NCBI GenBank assembly: GCA_016935975.1 | Contig: JAFGPX010000048.1 | Coordinates: 1-39,773, forward strand | Direction of reading: 5' to 3' | Length of the DNA stretch: 39,773 nt | Source: Deltaproteobacteria bacterium | GTDB taxonomy: Bacteria; Myxococcota_A; Polyangia; Fen-1088 | Shown here: positions 34,212-39,773 of the stretch, piece by piece | Numbering within the stretch: position 1 is the stretch's first letter | How the letters are laid out: the number at the start of each line of letters is the position of its first letter | The notes under the pieces: generated by a model | Told to the model about the DNA's origin: nothing | Databases searched by the model: none | The model's input: only the letters and a program-made list of their open reading frames with translations | Translations under genes and position numbers: made by a program

Positions 34212-35384
34212 CTACTCGGTCTGGAAGGACGGTGGCAGCGCCCGTGCGTACGCGATGGCGAACTGGATCTTCTCGGGTGGCAAGCCGCGCCAGTAGACGT
34301 GCCACTGGGGAAAGCGCGCCAGGCCGTCACACTGCTTGGTGTACCAGGAGACGATGGGATTGTCTGGACGCGCGCGCCAGAAGAAGACGGGGAAGTCGCG
34401 CGTGAGCATGGACCAGATCTCGCCGCCGATACCCTCGCCTTGGGCCTGGCGATTCACGGCGAACTTGCCGAGATAGGGCGCGATATCCGTGTTCGCCAGC
34501 AGGGCGGCGCCGAGGTAGTTCTCCTCGAGGTAGACGAATTCGGATTGCGCGACCAGAAGCCCGTCGTCGGCCATGGCTCCGGGCACCAGCGAGCGGCCGA
34601 AGGCCGATTCGAGCAGCATGGACAGCCGCGGCCGATCGATGCCGCCGAGGCCGTTGTGCCTGTCGATACGCGAGCCCTTGCGGATGAGGGTGCCGGCCCC
34701 GTTGACCGTGAACAGCTCGCGCAAGAGGTGCAGGGGGTTGACCACCGCCACGCTCATGCGCTGGGGCAGCACCTCGAGCAGCGTCTTGACATGGCGAAGG
34801 AGCGAGGCGTGGCGGCGCGGTAGTTCGGCAGTGCCGAGCAGGCGGTCGTAGTCGGCGGACAAGTTGACGAGCGAAATGGGCGGGGCGCCTTCGCGCTCGA
34901 TGCCCGAGCTGGTCGACAGGAAGATCACCTTGCGCGTTTCCAGATTGGCCGCCAGCCGGTGCAGCAAACGGAAGCGATCCTCGATGTCGAGATCCTTGGC
35001 GGCGTCCAGCGACACGATGGGAATGGCGTTCGCTTCGAAGGTCTGGCGCACGTCGGTCTGGATCTCTTGCGGCAGATCCGTGCCGGAACCGATGACCTTG
35101 GCCGCTACCTCGTCCTCGACGAGCCATTCCCAGATGCGTTGCGATTGCCTGTCGGCGTCCCGCGCGTCGAGCAGACCGACCAGCACCACGGGGTAGAGCC
35201 CCAAGCCGGCCAGGATGCGGAGGTCGAAGTGGAAGGGATCGAGGGCGGCTCGGACGATCTGGGCGTCGGCCACGATGATGGCGAAGCTCTCCTTGCGCTG
35301 CGCGCGGAAGAGCTTGAGGTAGAGATCGACGTCGGCCTTCTGGCCGACGCTTTCCAGGAAGCGATGGAGGATGTCCGGATCCAT
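34212..35384 (-). CDS. N-acetylglutamate synthase-like protein (degenerate kinase domain + NAT/GNAT)
   Basis: A 390-residue protein with the layout of the NAGS/NAGK family (vertebrate NAGS, Xanthomonas ArgB/A). An amino-acid-kinase-like half covers about 1-225. The hinge ELFTVNGAGTLIRKG is at 223-237, and the acetyltransferase half covers about 240-390. The acetyl-CoA motif is KFAVNRQAQGEGIGGEIW, followed by PVFFWRARPDNPIVSWYTKQ, DGLARFPQWHVYWRGL, all hallmark NAT-domain residues. In the kinase half, the usual K-x-GG-x and PVVxxHGGG phosphate-binding motifs are replaced (FAIIVADAQIV and LYPVVLVGLLDA). I therefore infer that it only makes N-acetylglutamate, the first step of arginine synthesis, and does not phosphorylate it. 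No other arg gene is in the window. The start has no clear ribosome binding site. Confidence 0.82.
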   Translation of the reverse strand: MDPDILHRFLESVGQKADVDLYLKLFRAQRKESFAIIVADAQIVRAALDPFHFDLRILAGLGLYPVVLVGLLDARDADRQSQRIWEWLVEDEVAAKVIGSGTDLPQEIQTDVRQTFEANAIPIVSLDAAKDLDIEDRFRLLHRLAANLETRKVIFLSTSSGIEREGAPPISLVNLSADYDRLLGTAELPRRHASLLRHVKTLLEVLPQRMSVAVVNPLHLLRELFTVNGAGTLIRKGSRIDRHNGLGGIDRPRLSMLLESAFGRSLVPGAMADDGLLVAQSEFVYLEENYLGAALLANTDIAPYLGKFAVNRQAQGEGIGGEIWSMLTRDFPVFFWRARPDNPIVSWYTKQCDGLARFPQWHVYWRGLPPEKIQFAIAYARALPPSFQTE

Positions 35385-35492
35385 GGCAGCCGATCGGGCG
35401 CAAGAGTCGCACGATTGCGGCGCTTTCGTCGAGAGCTAGCTGCGCTCTGGCTGGCCGGGATCCCTGCTATGCTTGCCGCGGAGGGGAACGCG

Positions 35493-36596
<1,104 letters not shown>

Positions 36597-36599
<3 letters not shown>

Positions 36600-36803
36600 G
36601 GGCGCAATTCATTGCGCCCCATCGTCCGACAGCCCCCATCGTCTGGGGAAGAAGCAAGCTGGGCGGGATGAATCGCGGTCCTGGGAGGTCGGGCGGGATG
36701 AATCGCGGTCCTGGGAGGCCGGGCGGGATGAATCGCGGTCCTGGGAGGTCGGGGGGGATGAATCGCGGTCCTGGGAGGTCGGGCGCGATGAATCGCGCCC
36801 CTA
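36597..36803. repeat. Palindrome-bounded element with 30-bp tandem repeats
   Basis: Between two convergent stop codons. It begins TAGGGGCGC (36597-36605) and ends GCGCCCCTA (36795-36803), an inverted terminal match. Left palindrome: GGGGCGCAAT/ATTGCGCCCC around TC (36599-36620). Right palindrome: GGGCGCGAT/ATCGCGCCC around GA (36781-36800). In between are four full 30-bp units at 36661, 36691, 36721 and 36751 (each starts GGGCGGGATGAATCGCGGTC; unit four has GGGGGG), plus a partial fifth at 36781. The units are themselves derived from the palindrome core. Probably a non-coding repeat expansion that also terminates both genes. Confidence 0.8.
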
Positions 36804-39419
36804 CTAGAACACGATCCCGGGCGGGAACGAGCAGTCCTCGAGGCAATGGATGAAGGCGTCCTCGGCGTCCGAGGGATTGCCCTCCTTGTCGAGTTTCTTG
36901 CCGTTGTTTTCGCCGAAGTCGCATTCCTCGCCGAGGTCGGTGTCGGTGATGCCGTCGCCGCAGAAATGCGGCTTCATGCAGCCGATGGTGCAGCCGTCCT
37001 TGCTGAGATCCGCTCCGTTCTGCTTGCCGTTGTCGCATTCCTCGTTGCCGCCGTTCTCGGTCTGCACCTTGCCGTCGCCGCAGAAGGGACCGTACTTGCA
37101 TTTCGTGGTACAGCCGCCGTAGAGGTTGTCGTCGTTCTTGCCCGGGCAGTCGCTCGGCACGTCGACCGAGCCGTCGCCGCAATCGCACTGTTCGCCGGCC
37201 GTGACCCGGCCGTCGCCGCAGCGAGGCTGGCAGCTCGACTTCTTGGTGGTGAAGCCCTGCAAGGTGAGCTGGTAGTTCGACTCGGGCGGGTGCCGGTCGG
37301 CGCCGAAGATGGCGATCTCGTAGACCCTGCCGTTTTCGAGGCCGAGGTTGACGGTGCGCCTGTGGAAGTCGTCGCCTTCTCGGGCGGTGGGGGGCGAGCT
37401 GTTCGTCGGCGAGCAGGCGTCCGAGCCAGCCTCGGCGCCTATGATGTTGCCGGCGGTGTCGAGACAGCCGCCCTCGACGATGGTGGCCGTGCCCGGGCTG
37501 CCGGAAACGGTGACCTTGCCAGGCAGTTGCTGGTGCACGCTGCCCAGGTCGAGAACCAGCTTGCCGTTGATGAAGATGAAGAGGTCGTCGTCGCCGAAGA
37601 ACTGCAGGCTGATGCCGGCCGAGCCGTCGTAGACGAAGTAGTAGCGGACCTCGTCCGTGAAGTAGCTGTCGTGCTTGACGCCGGTCAGGCCCGTCAGCCA
37701 GCAGCCGTCGAGGTAGTCGTCTCCGGTTGGGCAGTCGCTCGACTGGATGCGCGGCGGGAAGAGGTACTGGTCGCCCGTGCAATTCGGGAAGAACTTGCTG
37801 TTCCAGTAAGGCCACATGTTGCACAGGGTTCGCTGGTCGGCGTTCAGCTGGTCGAGCGGGAAGAAGCCGCCGTCGAGCTTGCGTTGCTTGCTCGCGTACT
37901 GATAGATGTTGCTGCCGATGGATGGCAGCTCGAGGATGTCCAGGAAGGTCTCGTTGACGCTATCGTCGTCGTTGAACCACTGCTTGAGGCTATCGGCGTC
38001 TTTGTAGCTCGGCATCGTGCCGTTCCAGATCGGTCCGCCGTTGCTCGTGTAGGCGGTCACGTCGCTGCGTCCGTTGAGAGGGCTGTCGGTGTCGTGGTAG
38101 TTCCCGCCGATGTGGTCGCCGGAGTTGCCGATGCTCCAGTCGCTGAACTGGCAGGAGCAAGACTTGGTGTTGCCGGGTTGCGGCTTGCCGTACGAGAGAT
38201 CGTTGGCGACGATGCCCCAGCACCGGGTCGTCGAGTCGTTGCCCTTGGAAGGACCGCCCGAGTTGGGCACGCACCACTGGGTCTTGGAAAGCCAGTAGAA
38301 ATCGGGGTGGCCGCCGCTCTCGCTCTGCGGCTTGAAGTCGCGGTAGATCACCGGCAGACGCAGGCACTGCCCCGAGGTTTCCTGGCAGTCCTCGGAGTCT
38401 TGCTGGGTCGTGGTCGTGCACGTGAACCCCTCCTCGAACTTGCACTCCTCGGAGCAACCGTCGCCGCTGTTGGCGTTGCCGTCGTCGCAGTCCTCGCCCG
38501 GATCGATGTTGCCGTCGCCGCAGCTCGACGAGCAGGCCTGGGTCTTGCCCTTGTCGTCGAGGCACTTCGGCTCCGAGGTGCAGGTCTTCGAGCAGCCCGG
38601 GTTCTCGGGGTCGCCGTAGAAGAGGCCGTTGACCGCCTTGCAGCCGTCGGGCAGGTTGTCCTCGTCCGTGCCGCAGTCGCAGGTCTCGCCGACCTCGCGC
38701 TTGCCGTTGCCGCAGACCGACTTGATGCACGGCTCGCCCAGCGTCGGACAATCGTAGCCGGGCTCGACCTGGCAGGTGCTGGAGCAGCCATCGCCATCGT
38801 TGGTGTTGCCGTCGTCGCACAGCTCGTCGGCGGTCATCTTCGCGTCGCCGCAGTCGGGAATGCACTTGCGGCCGGGCACCGGGCAGACCCAACCGTCTTC
38901 CACGGTGTTGCAGTCCGCCGAGCAGCCGTCGCCGCTCGTTTCGTTGCCGTCGTCGCAGGTCTCGTCCGAGGTCAGAAGACCGTTGCCGCACACCGCGAGA
39001 CTGACGCAGGGTTTGCCCGGTTCGGGGCATTCGCAGTTCGCCTCGAGCTGGCAGGCGCGGTTGCAGCAGTCGTTGTCGTCGGTGTTGCCGTCGTCGCAGG
39101 TTTCTCCCCGTTGCTGAATGCCGTCGCCGCAGGTGCCGCCGCCCGGAAGCACGATAGCCGCGTCCGGATCCGGCGGGGTCACGGGAGGAATGGTCAGCGT
39201 GACAGGGCCGCCACTGGCGCCCCCCTGGTCGCCACCCTGATTGCCGCTCCCGTTGCCGCCTTGGCCGCCGCCACTGGCTCCCCCGTTGCCCTCCGGGCTG
39301 ATTGTCCCGCCCTCGCAGGCGGCAATCAGCGCGACGGCCGCGGCAATGGACAAGGCAAGAACTAGATTCGACTTGAGTGAGATCCGGCCGACATCGTTCG
39401 AAAGGCTGTTCTTCGTCAT
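36804..39419 (-). CDS. Fibro-slime-domain lipoprotein with DUF4215-type Cys repeats
   Basis: An 871-residue surface protein. The start at 39419 has GAGG nine bases upstream; a longer frame begins ten codons earlier. Lipobox LIAAC, Cys35. A Gly-rich linker ([16 protein letters not shown]) runs to about residue 75. Then come DUF4215/Myxo-disulfide repeats of the form CGDGxxxxGExCDDGNxxxxDGCSxxC ([48 protein letters not shown]). The central part (about 355-700) is a fibro-slime/PA14-like domain: [64 protein letters not shown] and [19 protein letters not shown]. In Dictyostelium this domain occurs in prespore and slime proteins; PA14-like folds bind glycans. Three more DUF4215 repeats close the protein. 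Likely role: adhesion or fibril matrix, inferred. Confidence 0.88.
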   Translation of the reverse strand: MTKNSLSNDVGRISLKSNLVLALSIAAAVALIAACEGGTISPEGNGGASGGGQGGNGSGNQGGDQGGASGGPVTLTIPPVTPPDPDAAIVLPGGGTCGDGIQQRGETCDDGNTDDNDCCNRACQLEANCECPEPGKPCVSLAVCGNGLLTSDETCDDGNETSGDGCSADCNTVEDGWVCPVPGRKCIPDCGDAKMTADELCDDGNTNDGDGCSSTCQVEPGYDCPTLGEPCIKSVCGNGKREVGETCDCGTDEDNLPDGCKAVNGLFYGDPENPGCSKTCTSEPKCLDDKGKTQACSSSCGDGNIDPGEDCDDGNANSGDGCSEECKFEEGFTCTTTTQQDSEDCQETSGQCLRLPVIYRDFKPQSESGGHPDFYWLSKTQWCVPNSGGPSKGNDSTTRCWGIVANDLSYGKPQPGNTKSCSCQFSDWSIGNSGDHIGGNYHDTDSPLNGRSDVTAYTSNGGPIWNGTMPSYKDADSLKQWFNDDDSVNETFLDILELPSIGSNIYQYASKQRKLDGGFFPLDQLNADQRTLCNMWPYWNSKFFPNCTGDQYLFPPRIQSSDCPTGDDYLDGCWLTGLTGVKHDSYFTDEVRYYFVYDGSAGISLQFFGDDDLFIFINGKLVLDLGSVHQQLPGKVTVSGSPGTATIVEGGCLDTAGNIIGAEAGSDACSPTNSSPPTAREGDDFHRRTVNLGLENGRVYEIAIFGADRHPPESNYQLTLQGFTTKKSSCQPRCGDGRVTAGEQCDCGDGSVDVPSDCPGKNDDNLYGGCTTKCKYGPFCGDGKVQTENGGNEECDNGKQNGADLSKDGCTIGCMKPHFCGDGITDTDLGEECDFGENNGKKLDKEGNPSDAEDAFIHCLEDCSFPPGIVF

Positions 39420-39773
39420 GTGCAGATACCTCACACTTCGGGGAAACATTCCTCAGGCCCAACACCCGGCGCGCACGCGCCCCTCACTGCTCGCTAGCAT
39501 ACCAATCGTGCCTAGGGGGTCCAGCACGTAATTCTCTGGCAAAGGGAATAACACCGAAGCGCCCGGAATCGAGAAACCGGGAGGGGGCAGGGCGACTCCG
39601 GCTTGCCGGCCCCCATCGTTCCGCTGCCGTTCTCTCGCCCCATGGGCCCGGCTCAAGGCGGCGGTCTAGCAGCCCGTGGCGAAAGACTCCGCGTCGCCGT
39701 TCGGGCGGATTCCGGCCCGTCTGCTGCGTCGCCGCTCGCTTGAATACCTCTAGTATTCGGCGCTTCGCCGCTC
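39420..39773. other. Upstream region of the fibro-slime gene, with terminal hairpin
   Basis: 354 bases to the window end without a convincing gene. A palindrome GAATAC-ctcta-GTATTC (39742-39758) is flanked on both sides by GCCGCTC. This looks like the edge of a repeat element or a terminator of a gene beyond the window. The promoter of the fibro-slime gene should be here, but I see no clear motif. Confidence 0.4.

Noticed and set aside
36661-36796. 30-bp repeats as a CRISPR array
   Set aside because: The units are directly adjacent with no unique spacers, and no cas genes are present.
36661-36800. 30-bp repeats as coding for a repeated decapeptide ([10 protein letters not shown])
   Set aside because: 30 is a multiple of three so every frame stays open. 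There is no ribosome binding site and the array is bounded by non-coding palindromes between two stop codons.
36846-39365. Very long rightward open frame opposite the fibro-slime gene
   Set aside because: It is the antisense of a GC-rich Cys-repeat gene. Its product is a Val/Ala/Arg-rich string with no domain, and it has no ribosome binding site.

Overview
The window looks like a chromosomal stretch from a member of the Myxococcota, probably a Polyangia-type myxobacterium. It is GC-rich (about two thirds G+C by eye). It is crowded with myxobacterial hallmarks: lipoproteins with long Gly/Ser linkers, Cys-rich repeat proteins, MopE-type CDGxDNDC repeats on a protein with a MYXO-CTERM-like tail, DUF4215-type CGDGxxxxGExCDDGN repeats with a fibro-slime domain, an AgmX/PglI-type C-terminal domain, and a response regulator fused to a DUF4388 domain. 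There is no phage, plasmid, IS element or CRISPR array.

Layout. 1-372 is the start of a Gly/Ser/Thr-repeat lipoprotein cut by the window edge. 504-6274 is a small uronate (pectin breakdown) utilisation locus: a secreted DUF4861 protein, a KduD dehydrogenase, an ExuT-like hexuronate transporter and an outer-membrane porin, with a translationally coupled nucleotidyltransferase pair lying inside it. 6351-10819 is a run of leftward surface-protein genes (two lipoproteins and a TPR protein), with the relic tail of a third lipoprotein between them. 10822-11103 is the 3' relic of a glycoside hydrolase (family 8-like), followed by a divergent RpoD-type sigma factor. A HEAT-repeat protein and a von Willebrand A (VWA) lipoprotein are divergent from each other.

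The gap at 16165-16732 holds the tmRNA gene ssrA on the minus strand (16299-16653). It is recognisable from its 5' and 3' ends and its tag reading frame (ANDNSFALAA-stop). PrsW-like protease, an AgmX-tail lipoprotein and a small conserved protein follow. A 1114-residue response regulator/DUF4388/J-like/TPR protein then precedes a PspA plus YbjN-like pair.

23407-28324 is a housekeeping block: uppS, cdsA, an RNase E/G gene with a long leader, and a SprT-like metalloprotease. 28843-39419 holds an NTF2-like lipoprotein, a THUMP-domain rRNA methyltransferase, a large VWA/MopE-repeat surface protein, an N-acetylglutamate synthase whose kinase-like half looks inactive, a beta-helix lipoprotein, and a fibro-slime lipoprotein.

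A dispersed palindromic repeat (core GGGCGCGATGAATCGCG) sits at gene 3' ends. Between the convergent genes at 36599/36804 it forms a 207-bp element with four and a half perfect-length 30-bp tandem units. The best second looks are the tmRNA with a non-canonical T-loop, the two gene relics, the kinase-dead NAGS, the divergent sigma factor, and the repeat element. I did not find a clear new multi-gene system; the closest candidates are the coupled small-protein/nucleotidyltransferase pair and the DUF4388 response regulator.
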